Positions 15,622 to 27,720 of a stretch of 64,000 nucleotides of DNA are shown here, piece by piece. The stretch is from Epiperipatus broadwayi. Lineage: Eukaryota > Onychophora > Udeonychophora > Euonychophora > Peripatidae. Under the pieces are notes generated by a model, which did no database searches, was not told the DNA's origin, and saw only the letters and a program-made list of their open reading frames with translations. A program made the position numbers and the translations under genes. Where the stretch lies: NCBI GenBank assembly GCA_028023455.1, contig JAQFVV010006354.1:2738007-2802006 (forward strand). The letters run 5' to 3'. The stretch's first letter is position 1. Each line of letters begins with the position of its first letter.

Positions 15622-16515
15622 TACATAAAATCAATTCTCATTTTTTTAATAATATGATAGGTTTTTCTCAGGTTGGAATATTAGCACCATTACGTTTTAA
15701 TGTTTTTATGTGTGATGTTGATCATAACATAAAAAACAATATGATACTTACTTACGCTGTTGATCGTAAGTTATTTAAAAAATATATTATTATAGTGATC
15801 ATATTGAGGTTCAAAATAATATATATTGTTTACAATATGGTGTATATATAACAATATGGAGATTAATATTAATAAAACATGCACTGTTTTCTAAGCTAAT
15901 AAAACTGAAAAATAAGTTTATCATTATAAAATTGAAATGGTATTATTAAATATAAAGAGATGATATTTCATTTAGGAATAATATTTTGTAGTAACTTTAC
16001 TTGTAATGCACATATTAAATATATTATTAATAATGAATACAGAAAGATGGGCTGTATTTTGATATATGAGTGAGATTTATGTATTTCTATAAAAAAAGTT
16101 ATTTTTGTCACTTGTTGTTACACTTTTAGAATATCGTTCTTGTATATGGAATTTCAATCTGATTAATATTCAGTCTATAATATATAATGTTGAAAAAAAG
16201 ATTTAATAAATTAATATATGGGAGAATGTCAAATTGTTAAAAATGTATTGAAAGAAAATAGAATATTGAAAAATATGATATTGTTGAAAAAGTTGATTGA
16301 TGAGGAAATTGATGTCACTAACTGTATATCGAAAATAGAATTGTAGATACCTAGTCATTTATTAAGAGAAATGCAAACTTTCAAAGTTGATAAATGTAAA
16401 AATAGTTTCTTTAGTGAGTCAGTTATTAATAGATTTTAAATAGTATATAATCTAACTTTTAATATAATTGATATTTTTTGTGATCAGTTTGTTAGGAAAG
16501 TTAGATAACTAAATT
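15622..16515 (+). pseudogene. Older LINE fragment, RT palm to C-terminus
   Basis: The frame from 15622 to 15851 includes GILAPLRFNVF, the counterpart of motif B SILAPMLFNVY in the full copy. It is followed by a TYAVDRK stretch where YADDCK is expected, so the catalytic aspartates are altered. Near 16118-16165 a sequence reading LEYRSCIWNF matches the LEYGSIIWNP post-RT motif. Many stops and frameshifts make this more decayed than the neighbouring copies. It begins directly after TTA units. Its 3' end is unclear and runs into a TA tract at 16517-16539. It encodes no intact product. Confidence 0.75.
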
Positions 16516-16516
16516 T

Positions 16517-16796
<280 letters not shown>

Positions 16797-18182
16797 GTAG
16801 TTGGGATTAAATGTAATTATTGTAATGTAGAATTGTCAGATGCAGATAGTGAAATTAAGTGCTCTGTTTTTGTCAAGGGTGATTTCACATATCTTGTTTG
16901 AATTTGTGTAGGTCTGATACAAATAAATTTTGATTTTGTTGGTTTGGGTTTTTTTCATTGTATAGAATGTAATCAATTATCTGCTGATAAAATGATGGAT
17001 ATTGACAATGTTAGGCCAAAATATAATAATTATTTTATAGATGTGGAATCTGATATACATATTGAAAATATTTCTGAAAGGGATAATTACAATAGTGATA
17101 GTATAAAAGAAAATAGTGATAATAATTTAAGTATTGATATGAGTTTAAATTTTAGTTCTAATGTGGATATAGTTAATTTGCTTTAAGATAATGAAAGTAG
17201 AAAAGTAGACTTGGCTGGTTTTACTTTTGAATTATTACAATCTATGTCTCTTCAGGAAGTATATATTATGATTATGAGTATGGCAAAATTTGGTGTGAAT
17301 GAATCTAAAGCTATTAGTGATGATGTTATTTCTGGTGACATAGGTATACAATGTGATTTATTAGAAACACAAGTCTTTGAGGATATTGCTGAGATTGATT
17401 ATGCTGGTGATGTTAATTCATCTTTTATGGGTAATAATACCTTAGGAAAGTTGCCCAAGTCCTCATTCTTTATTGGAGATAAAGGTAAAAATAGTTTTGG
17501 GAAAAAAAATAAAAATAATAGCATTTATAATGGTGATTATAAAGGTGATAATAATATATTGGATCAGGATTTGTATTCATGTGAAGAATATATTGGATGT
17601 GGAATTGATAATAGTACAAGATACAACAAAGGATAAGTTTATTAAACTAAAACTTATAGGTAGTCTGAAAAATATCAAAAACAATTTTCTAGACTTAATG
17701 ATGATGAAAAATTTAACAAGTTTTCTGGATTTTCTGTTAATAATTCATTGCCGGGATATTATGATAATTTTCCTGATGAAAAATATGTATTGATGGATGG
17801 ATATTCACATTCTGATCCAAAAAAGTATAGTAGTAGTTTTTCTAGTGACTTTTCTAAATCAAATTTCAGAAGAAAAAATTGTCTAGCAAATGCTGATAGG
17901 GGTTTTATCACTTATAGAGCAAATTATTCGCATTTCTCTAAATATAACAATTATATTAATAATGAGGTTAATGTAGGAAATGGTTTGGGATGCTCATTTT
18001 CAACTTCTGATAAAAAAGATAGTACTACCTTAATTTCCTGTGGGGAAGGGGTTTTTATTTTTTCTAAAATTCATAACAATATTAATAATAATATTAATAC
18101 AAAATGTAATAGATATTTTGTTTCTAATAAGCAAGTGAGTTTTAATTCATATAATATTAAGTTATTTCTTGAAAGCGTTTAA
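16797..18182 (+). pseudogene. LINE ORF1: degenerate PHD-like zinc finger plus Asn/Ser-rich region
   Basis: A single reading frame runs from 16797 to 18182, interrupted by stops at 16899, 17184, 17634 and twice more shortly after 17636. The start reads GIKCNYCNVELSDADSEIKC, then a stretch with lost cysteine and histidine positions, then HCIEC. This is the spacing of a PHD-type finger (C-x2-C, C-x2-x, ..., C-x2-C) with some ligands mutated. PHD-type fingers are known in ORF1 of some animal LINEs. The remainder is rich in Asn, Asp and Ser without a recognised RRM or CCHC knuckle. The expected role is an RNA-binding or chaperone protein of the LINE particle. Absence of the ancestral start codon fits truncation into the TTA tract. 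Confidence 0.7.
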
Positions 18183-18514
18183 GAACTAGAATCGTGCATC
18201 ATGAAATTAATATGTATAATTCAAAGTCTTTTTGCTTTTATATATCTGCTCCTTTTCATAAACATAATGATTTAATCTCTTCTAATTTATGGTCTCATGG
18301 CACTTCCATTGTTTTTTTATGGAACTTTGGCTAATTCTTTAAAACTTTAGTGGTATTTATTTATTTTCTTTGATTTCTTATTTTCTTTATTTTCTTTAAT
18401 ATTTTATTTTCTTTATTCACTATACTTGCTTATATTTTTCTTTAATTGATTTCATTTATATTACTTGTTTTGATTTATTTTAGGTTTGATATGGTAGGGC
18501 TTTCTTGTTTTTAG

Positions 18515-19590
18515 ATGAATGTTAGAGGGATTTGGAATAAGTGTGTGGAAATTAAAGAATTCTTTGAAACAGAGTATTTTGATTTGATATTTTTTTACAG
18601 AGACTTGGTTAAATCAACAATTTTCCGATTGTTCTTTCCTTGATAATAGGTATATTATTTTACATACTGATAGATTTTTAGAATATGCAGCTAGATGAGG
18701 TGGTACTCTTATTGCTGTCAACAAAAACGATTTATATAAAGATCTATGTTTTACTTCTTCTGTATGTGAATCTACATGGTGTGAAGTTTATATAGATAAT
18801 ACTTTTAAATGTATACTGGGAAATATTTATTTTAAACTTAATATCTCACTTTTAGAGCTTGATTACTTCTTGACAGCACTTGAAGATTTTTTTATTAGAT
18901 ATAATAATATTATCATTGTTGGTGATTTGAATATGCCTGATTTATTTAAGGGTAAGATTATTATGCATTATTCTTTATTATCTCAGAAAACTTTAAGAAT
19001 GCTTAGATAATAATTTTCAGCATAATTTAGATTGTGTTCTGTGTAGTGTATCAATAATTAGTAATTTTGACTTTGTCTCTGTTACTTTTCCAATTGATGC
19101 TCATCATCCACTTATCAAATTTTATATTAAGATATGTTATTCTAAAATTACTTGTTCTAATGTTGTGAAAAAAGATTATGGGAGATGTAATTATAATGAT
19201 CTTTGTAGAAGAATTTCTGAAGTTGATTGGAATAATATGTACTCAATTAATGATGTGAATTTTTGCATGGATTATTTTTTGAGAAATTTTAATGGTTTTA
19301 TTGATGTATATATTCCTAATAAATTGTCTTTTAACAAAGGTTATCCTCTTTGGTTTTCATATACTCTTATTAATATGATTAAAAAGAAATTGTACCATCA
19401 TAGACTCTATTTTAAGTCACATAATATAATTTATTATAATAACTTTATCAATTTTAGAAGATTGGCTAAATATATCTATAAACGAGATTTAGAAGAGTAT
19501 ATAAAAAATGAAATTAATATTTTTTTTGATCCTAAAGAATTCTGGAATTTTGTTAATAATGCAAGCTTGGGTAAGAAATTGTCCAAATGA
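18515..19590 (+). pseudogene. LINE ORF2 N-terminus: APE-like endonuclease (frameshifted)
   Basis: From ATG at 18515 the frame reads MNVRGIWNKCVEIKEFF. After a T run near 18590 it shifts one frame into TETWL (18597-18611), the Mg-binding glutamate motif of APE endonucleases. GDLNMPD at 18921 corresponds to the GDFN catalytic motif. A TGA at about 18696 interrupts. After another shift near 19000, AHHPLIKF at about 19099 matches the terminal SDHHP motif with Ser-Asp lost. The 141-codon open stretch 19165-19590 is the linker to the RT. In the family this domain nicks the target for target-primed reverse transcription, so it would set the preference for TTA tracts. Loss of the aspartate before HH and the frameshifts indicate an inactive copy. 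Confidence 0.85.
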
Positions 19591-20575
19591 CTCATGGTTA
19601 TGCATTAAATGCAGATGATTTTTCTAAATATTTTGCAGAGTTATATTCTTCACAACATGGGATTTATTCTAAAATCACATTTCCTGGCAATTTGTCTAGT
19701 GATAAATGTACAATTGATCATATTTTTAGGGAAGATTTTATTGTAGCTATTAGGAGGCTTAAGACTCACTCTAGTTTAGGATATGATAATATTCTTTCTT
19801 TATTTATAGGGCTAGCCAAATTTATTGCAGTACCTCTTGCCTTTATTTTTAATATGTCTCAACTTTTGTATTTTTTCCTAGTGTTTTGAAATGTGCTAAA
19901 ATTGATTCCAATCTTCAAAAATGGTGATCGAGAGTGTGTTTCTAATTATAGACCGATTTCTGGGTTGCATACCATTGCACAAATTTTTGAGAGATGTGTT
20001 TATATTGAAATTATTTCAGATGTGGGTAAGATAATTTATTCTTCTCAACATGGTTTTAGTCCTAATAGATCAATTGATAGTAATCTACTGACAATTTATG
20101 ATCATATAGTTCATGCAATTGAGGATCATCAAAGACTAGACGTTATTTATTTTAATTTGTCAAAAGCCTTTGATAAAGTTTATCACAGGGTTTTACTTCA
20201 TAAATTACATAAAATAGGTTTCTCTACTAAACTTGTATATGGTTGTCAATCATTTCTGTGTAGTTGTACAGCATATATTAAATTCAATAATAAGGTTTCA
20301 TTTAATATTGAATGCAATGTAGGTGTTCTGCAAAGTAGTATTTTAGCACCCATGCTGTTTAATGTTTACATTAACGATCTTAAGCATTACTTGATATAGT
20401 CTTTTCTGTTAATCTATGCTGATGACTGTAAGATTTTTAGATGAATTATATCTGTTAATGATTGTGTTCTCCTTCAGAAAGATATTGATAACTTTAGTGC
20501 TTGGTGTGAATTAAATAATATGACAGTTAATTTTAATAAATGCTCATTTGTTTCTTATTCCAAAAAAATATGAAG
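19587..20575 (+). pseudogene. LINE ORF2: non-LTR reverse transcriptase
   Basis: One frame carries the RT fingers and palm: LIPIFKNGDRECVSNYRPIS, HTIAQIFERC, QHGFSPNRSIDSNLL, motif A at 20151 (FNLSKAFDKV), motif B (VLQSSILAPMLFNVYINDL) and motif C YADD at 20415-20426. Motif A has Asn where the family has the first catalytic Asp, so activity would be lost although YADD is intact. Stops at 19887, 20397 and 20448 interrupt the same frame. This frame overlaps the end of the endonuclease frame by four bases and is shifted relative to it. In the family the enzyme copies the LINE RNA at the nicked target. The best match among neighbours is the fragment at 13.8-15.35 kb. Confidence 0.92.
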
Positions 20576-20762
20576 TTTTACAATTTTGTTATTATATTAA
20601 TTTTCATAAAATTATTTCTGTTAAATGTCAAAAAGATCTTGCAATTATGTTTTCTTGTAATAGATCTTTTATTCCTCATATTCAAATGATTGTTATGTTT
20701 TTTTTTTTTTAAGTTATGAGTGCCGTTCTTAGACATGGTTATCAGTTCAGTAATGATATTAA

Positions 20763-21197
20763 ATGGAAATTGTTTTTTATTCATTGGTTCTTCTTATTAT
20801 TGAATATGGTTCAATAATTTGGAACCCTAGTTCTTGGCAAAGATGTAACTTGTTGCAGTCTATTTCTGAGAAGTTTTTCAAATATGTTTCTTGGGAGGGT
20901 AAAATGATTAATCTTTCATCTAGACAAAAGTATAGGGATTTGAAATATTTTTATAAAATTGTTAATAAACAAGTAATTTTATTAGATATAGTTTCAACTA
21001 TTTCAATTAAGTCTTTGAGTTATGATACTAGGTATATTTGTGTATATCAGATTCAAACATGTTGGTCTAATATTCTTAAATTTTCTCCTTTATTTAGGTT
21101 ACCCTCTATATATAATCAGAATGGAAATAACCTTAACATGTGTGAGATTGATTATAAGAAATTTTGTAATCTTATTAAACTTAAATTTTATGATTGA
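20763..21197 (+). pseudogene. LINE ORF2 C-terminal region
   Basis: A 144-codon open stretch begins with the conserved post-RT segment LLIIEYGSIIWNP and continues to the ORF2 end. It is in the same frame as the RT but separated from it by frameshifts around 20577-20760, where a run of ten T lies. The equivalent regions of the fragments at 14.75 kb and 16.12 kb share the EYGSIIWN/EYRSCIWN core. Its function in LINEs is not well defined, and no CCHC knuckle is visible. Confidence 0.85.
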
Positions 21198-21336
21198 TTT
21201 TGTCTTTTAAATTTTACTTTATTATGTATAGAGATATATTTGCATTTTATGTTATATATTTTATTTTCACTTTTATTGTATGTGCAAGCTGTAATTGGAT
21301 TTATGCTGTTGTTTAGCACTTAAATAAATGAATTGA

Positions 21337-21800
<464 letters not shown>

Positions 21801-22080
21801 AATTTCAAACATAACTTTATTTAAAAAATAGGTGGTTACATTGGTTATTGATTATACACAGTGTTATACATAGGTTTACACAGTTATTACATTACAGTCT
21901 GCATGTTTGATTAGAGTCTCTTTGCACTTCAGATTTCCCTGGGTTTACCTTTGACCATGTCTAGTATATCCTTTATTATAAAGTGGCCTGAATTTTAAAA
22001 AGAGACCAGGTTGCTGCAAAGATATCAGGTGGTGCAATAATGCTGTCTCTTTCCTTTATTTTTTGCAATTTGTTTTTTTA
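21801..22080 (-). mobile_element. LINE 3'-end fragment, minus strand
   Basis: Read on the minus strand this ends TTTAAATAAAGTTATGTTTG, followed by (TAA)-like tail units, the organisation of the plus-strand copies' 3' ends. About 250 bases upstream a short frame reads PPDIFAATWSLFKIQ, which resembles the extreme C-terminal F-K segment of LINE ORF2 proteins. The other edge at 22081 again meets (TTA)n, so a fragment of only 280 bases is completely embedded in microsatellite. It differs in sequence from the other LINE 3' ends, so it is a second family or subfamily. Confidence 0.6.
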
Positions 22081-22470
<390 letters not shown>

Positions 22471-22504
22471 TGGCAACTTAAATAAAGAATTGAATTGAAT
22501 TGAA
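22471..22504 (+). mobile_element. LINE 3' tip (about 34 bp)
   Basis: The sequence CAACTTAAATAAAGAATTGA, followed by two further GAATT units, matches the last bases of the 15.35-kb and 21.34-kb LINE copies (TAAATAAA/GAATTGAA). It follows TTA repeats directly, as expected for an extremely 5'-truncated insertion. Because of its shortness this is an inference from the matching tip. Confidence 0.55.
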
Positions 22505-24240
22505 ATTATTTAAAAATAAATGGTCTTCATTCAGATACAAATGCTGATTCATAAACATATTGTTACCTAGTGTTATAAACATAAGTGTCAAAAAATTCAC
22601 GTGAAACCTATAAAAATAAATTAAATTTTTTTAATCACTTTTCAGAAGACTTGGATCATTGTACAATACTTCAATTTAATTAAATTATTATAACCTGAAA
22701 ATATTTAAATGCTAATGATCGCCTGTGCAATCATTAATCAGATGCTATACTGTAGAACTTTAATAATTTGGAGATATTAAATAATTGACCTATATTTATT
22801 TGTTTGTTGATATAAATTACATTCAATAAAATATTATTTGTGTTTTTTTTTATATTTCAACAAATAATAAAATCTCAATAGCTCTTTTTATTGCTAGACC
22901 TGAGAGCAGACTATTTAATTATTGAAAGAAATAATAAAATTGAAAACATTTCTTCTTTATGTTATAAGTTTGATGTATTTAGTTACAAAGTGTCATTTAA
23001 AAAGCTAGCCTATTACTACAACAACTAGCAGAAAAATTGGACATATACCTGAGAAAGCTTCTTGCAAGCTATTTGTTTATAATATCATTAAAGTGCTACA
23101 TTTTATTCATTATGTATTTGTTTAGAATTAAAGGGAATTTGAATTAGGAAACTTTTATATATGATTTAATGCCGGACCTTACTCATTCTTTTTCTGTCTT
23201 AGTTATATAGTATTTTAGTTTGAAATATGTATTTCATTAATTTTCTATTATTATAATTGGGCATCACCACGCCTGAAACTTTCTATTTTGTCATACCATT
23301 ACAACTTGATGGTCAAATTATGGAGATATAATAATGATTATATCATTAAATCATATATTCCATTTCAATATACCTTTCATTTGTAATGCATATTTGTTAC
23401 TAAAGCTCTGTGCTTTTCATTTTATCAGTTCAATTTGATAAAATTTTTAGGGTATATTGATTAAGGCAAACTTTACCCATCTGTAACATTACAATAGAGG
23501 TAATTATAGAGAGGTGGAAAATCAGCATCATCCCCATTTAACATAAATAATCAGCATAGATAAAATAAATAAATAAAGGAAATGAACATATAATCATTTT
23601 ACAAACATATAAAATTATAAAAAAAACTTAATAATATGTTATTTTACATGAATTAATTTGTAAACACTATTTTTTTGCTTAAAAATATATTTAATGAGAC
23701 AAAAAATAATAAGAGAGAATTAAGAACCATAATTACAAAAAAATAAAAACAAGAAATGTACTTACACACACATACACACACACACACATATATATATTCT
23801 TTTAGTATAATAATACAAGTTGTAAAATTAGTGATAGTAATTTTTATACATTTATCACAAAAGAGAGTCACCAAATATGTATTTCAAAAATAGTAATCCA
23901 TTGCTTCAATATTTATTCTTATATCTATACGACATTGTATAGAATTGACAATTAAAATGAAAAATATATATTTGTCATAAACATTTCTTATTCATTGTCA
24001 ATCATTTTACAGAATTATGTGAGTTAAAATATTTTCATAGTTGAAACTAATACTGATATATATATTTCAAATCAATGGCTGTATTTCTTCAAAATAATAT
24101 ACGTAACTTTATAAATAAATATTTGAAAATACAGTAATTAAAAGTCTATAAAAATTATATGTATAACTATAACTTAGAAGTGCTTTCACTACCTTGTAGC
24201 TTTGTCAACTATCACATTTAAAATGTCAACTTTCCCATAA
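22505..24240. other. AT-rich non-coding interval with a CA/TA tract
   Basis: No gene recognised. A (CA)n(TA)n dinucleotide tract lies at 23767-23797, and the 73-codon minus-strand frame there is just its translation. Confidence 0.5.
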
Positions 24241-24247
24241 TTCAATG

Positions 24248-25005
24248 TCAACTTTCCCATAATTCTGTGATCTTAACATTTGCTGCTTGTCGATTACTTA
24301 AATTTTGCTTGTATTTATATATTAACAATGCCTCTTTAATTTTTCTTTTATTATTATTTCTTTCAGTTTCCAATATTTTTACATTGTTATAATCAAAATC
24401 AATACCATATATACATGATTTATTATGGTCATAAAAAACAGAAGCTGATAAATTATCACTATTTTTAATATTTTGTTTTGTATTTTGAACCCTTTTAAAT
24501 AATAATACGTGCCATTTTCTTTTTTTTTTCCAATGTCCACCTCGATTCACCTATGTATCCACTACCACACCTACATGTCCATTTGTAAATGATACAATTT
24601 TTATTTGTCAATAAAGTTTTATCTTTTGAATTGTTTATTAATTTATTTAATGTAGGTGGTACATAAAATGCAATATCACATATTCCTTCATAAATTTTCT
24701 TAATGAAACTTACCTGTTGATTAGATATATATGGTATTGATATCCACAACTTTTTATCAGAAAAATTAACATTATTATTAATATTTTTATATTTAGAAAT
24801 AATTTTTTTAAGAGTATAATATACATAATCATAATTGTATCCAATGTTTAACAACTCATTACAATAAATTTCAATATTTTAGTTTTATCTGATGCATTTT
24901 TACAAAGGTTATCATTTCTAAATAAAAAGAACTTCAAACCTGCCATTTTATGTGACATTGGTACTTTTGATTCATATGGAATATATCCTCTTTTTGCTAT
25001 ATATA
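24248..25005 (-). pseudogene. Penelope-like element, 5'-truncated: RT end plus GIY-YIG endonuclease
   Basis: On the minus strand, starting near 25005, the sequence reads GYIPYESKVPMSHKMAG then LKFFLFRNDNLC, the conserved thumb/post-palm stretch of Penelope-like RTs. It continues into the frame at 24854-24495, which holds a linker and CIIYKWTC...GYIGESRWTLEK, a GIY-YIG nuclease core with the YIG intact. After a frameshift near 24520 the frame 24550-24248 supplies the rest, including DFDYNNVKILETE, RKIKEALLI and the C-terminus NVKITELWES before the stop. The RT palm is missing, so this is a 5' truncation. Penelope-like elements use an RT related to telomerase and a GIY-YIG nuclease for insertion. 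The 56.9-58.0 kb copy is the same family (same ITELW ending). Confidence 0.88.
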
Positions 25006-25036
25006 TTCAAAACAATACAATAATTAATACAATAAC

Positions 25037-25220
25037 TGAAACACAGGCTTGTTATATACCTGTGGCTATATATATGTAATATAGGGTATATGAGCACAGA
25101 CTTTCACACCACCCACCTCTCTCCACTCTATCTAATAACACTGATACACCTAAACACATATATGCTGAAAAGATAAATAATCACCAATATATGTATTTCA
25201 TGCTAAACCAGCAATCATCA
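25037..25220 (-). repeat. SINE-like repeat related to the 11-kb foldback arms
   Basis: On the minus strand it shares TGCTGGTTTAGCA, GAAATACATATATTGGTGAT, a GTATCAGTGTTATTAGATAG block and a CCCTATA ending, in the same order as the right arm at 11510-11665. It interrupts the left arm of an inverted repeat, whose outer bases resume at 25005-25036, so it inserted after the palindrome formed or was lost from the other arm. A tRNA-like A box is conceivable (TTAGATAGAGTGG), but the B box is not well preserved here. Confidence 0.6.
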
Positions 25221-25845
25221 ATAGTAAAAAATATTAAGAAAAAAAAAACAAATATATACCACAATTTATTAGAAGTATTTTCAACAATCTATGTAGTCGT
25301 TATCAACTAGATTCAAATTGTATTACAAAAAACCGTTACAATTGTAAACAAAAAGTAATACATCATACATCAATTTTTCCACAATTCATTAATTTTTATA
25401 TTGGCAACCTGTCTTTTTATCAAATATTGCTTTTAACTTTTTATTAACATAGCTTCTTTAATTTTGTGTTTTTTATTATTTCTTTCAATACACAAAATCT
25501 TAACTTTATTAAAATTTTATTAAGATTTTGTGTATTGTAAGAAATAATAATTAATGCAAAATTAAAGAAGCTATGTTAATAAAAAGTGAAAAGCAATATT
25601 TGATAAATAGACAGGCTGTCAATATAAAAATTAATGAGATGTGGGATAATTGATGTATGACGTATTACTTTTTGTTTACATTTGTAACGGTTTTTTTGTA
25701 ATACAATTTGAATCTAGTTGACAACGACTACATAGATAGTTGAAAGTACTTCTATTAAATTGTAATATATATATATATATATATATATTTGTTTTTTTTT
25801 AATATTTGTACTCTATTAATTATTGTATTGTTTTGAATAATTATA
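25221..25845. mobile_element. Head-to-head inverted Penelope-like 3' ends
   Basis: Left arm 25221-25500 and right arm 25515-25845 are reverse complements, with mismatches, around a short AT spacer. Flanking blocks at 25005-25036 and 25811-25842 (TTCAAAACAATACAATAATT in the two senses) show the palindrome once extended further outward. The right arm, read on the plus strand, encodes the Penelope C-terminus: KIKEAMLIKS, RQAVNIKINEMW, then a stop. The left arm is its inverted copy. Inverted terminal copies (pLTRs) are typical of Penelope-like insertions. Together with 24.2-25.0 kb this may be one element with inverted terminal copies or two adjacent insertions. Confidence 0.8.
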
Positions 25846-27513
25846 TATATTTTATTATAATTGGAATACAGACATTGATTAATAATTTATATTTATGAAA
25901 TGTTTGGCTTTCTCCTACTTGTTATATGAATTTGATAGTTGTCAAAACTGTAGTAGATAGTACTATAGAAAATGTTTTATTTCAATTTAAAGATTGACAA
26001 AGATTTAGAATTAAAAAAAAAAAAAAACATGACATGTTTTTTAGATCTTTTAACATCTGTAATATAAATCTATATAGGAAACTTTAACAAATATAAATTA
26101 TTTATATATAATAATTACATGAAAATAATTTTATAATTAAAGAAATCATATTTTAGCTTGAAAATTAATGTTTGTATGTGTGTATTCATTTTTTTTTACT
26201 GTAACATCTTTTTGTATGAAAATATCAAGGTTGGGTTCGTTTGAAAATTTTGTGCCTTATCAAGAAAATTCTTTAATGAGATAAAGAAATAATTTCTATA
26301 GATATCATCGTTCATTGAGAATATAATTGCTGATGTGTCAGATATATCAGTCGTAACTTGCTTATGAATATTAAATTATGGAAATATGCAGAAATTTAGA
26401 TATATATTAATATAAGAATTTTATAGATATAAAGAAGATTCATAGTGAAAATTATATAAACTTATCTACTGTATTTTTAATTAGAAATATAGTTAATTCA
26501 GTTAGTAAGAATGTTGAATTATTTTGTCCATTTCTTTGTTATATTTTAAAAAAAATTGAATTGATAATAGATGCATGAAGTAGGTGTTTAAATATTGCAG
26601 TAATATATAACACATGATGTATTCATTTCCTTATATATTTACTTTTTCTGGGATATTTTTTTGAGTTACAAAAAGTAAAATACGCATGGAAATATTTTTG
26701 AGCTGTGTATATATGTATATAAAAATAAATAATTTAATGTAGAAAAAATAATAATATTAAATATCAGAGAAAAATTAAAACAAGAGTGTTTTTACATGAT
26801 ATAATTACGAATAATGTAAAAATATATATATTTAGAATTTTTCTGTAAAATACAAAATGATGAATAAGTGATTGGGATGTAGCAAAAAAAAGTGATTGGG
26901 ATGTAAAGGTAACAATAGTGCACAGAAAAAAGGCTGACAATATATTAACATTGTTATTGTATAATGGATATGTAGTACAAAAAATTGTATGAAAGAATGT
27001 TTTGGTAAAAATGTCAACTTAAAATAGATATGTATTGTATGATAGTAAATGTAGTTTAGCTATTTTAGAAAATATTCAAAGGAAAAATGGAGTATACATT
27101 TTTGATGTGGAAATATATTCAGCTACAAAAGTAATTATGAAGGAGGTTGGATGGTAACATTTTAGCATGAAACCTGCTTAAATCTGCCTGAAAATGATTG
27201 TTAGACTGCAGTTTATAAATAGTTATAGAATGGTCAAATAGTTTTAACTTAGTATCAAAAACAGGTTTATTCAACTATGTTTACAATTAAGAAAAAATTG
27301 TAAAATAACATTAAATTTGGCAATACATTTATAAACCATTAAATTACTTAAAGTCCAATATTAATAAGATTCCATGTGGAATTTGCAATTAGGTGAGGAG
27401 CTAACTTCAAATCTCTTTCTTTGATATCTTTTAATGGTCAAATAGTTTTAATTGAGTTTTAAATAAAAAACAACAAAAATAAAAAATATATAAAAATAAT
27501 AGGAAATTCAAAA
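25846..27513. other. AT-rich non-coding interval
   Basis: No gene recognised. Two small direct repeats are visible: AGTGATTGGGATGTA at about 26866 and 26890, and ATGGTCAAATAGTTTTAA at about 27231 and 27434. The outer edge of the large gypsy element's 5' LTR lies somewhere near the end of this interval. Confidence 0.5.
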
Positions 27514-27669
27514 TGTAGTAGCCAATTTTAGGTTAGATATCTGTGTAAATAAGTGGTAGAAAAATGTTAATGTTAATCTTAATTTTTTTAGAAATTGGAA
27601 TTGATTTAGTTATGTAAATTAGCAGGTTTTTACAAACAGAATTGACCAATAAAATCACTAGGGGACCAG

Positions 27670-27720
27670 TATAAAAGCAGATATTCAATTCAATCTAGAC
27701 AACTCAGTACAAATGAGAGT
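27670..27720 (+). promoter_or_regulatory. Conserved LTR core promoter (TATA box plus initiator-like site)
   Basis: TATAAAAG at 27670 is followed about 36 bases later by TCAGTAC, an arthropod-style initiator, then AAATGAGAGTGAAG. The other LTR keeps TATAAAAA at 49130, ACAGTAC about 38 bases later and the same AAATGAGAGTGAAG. Conservation in both LTRs, near their left end, fits the U3/R boundary. A conserved AATAAATAAA about 750 bases downstream in both LTRs (28422 and 49878) could be the polyadenylation signal, which would give a long R. Confidence 0.6.
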
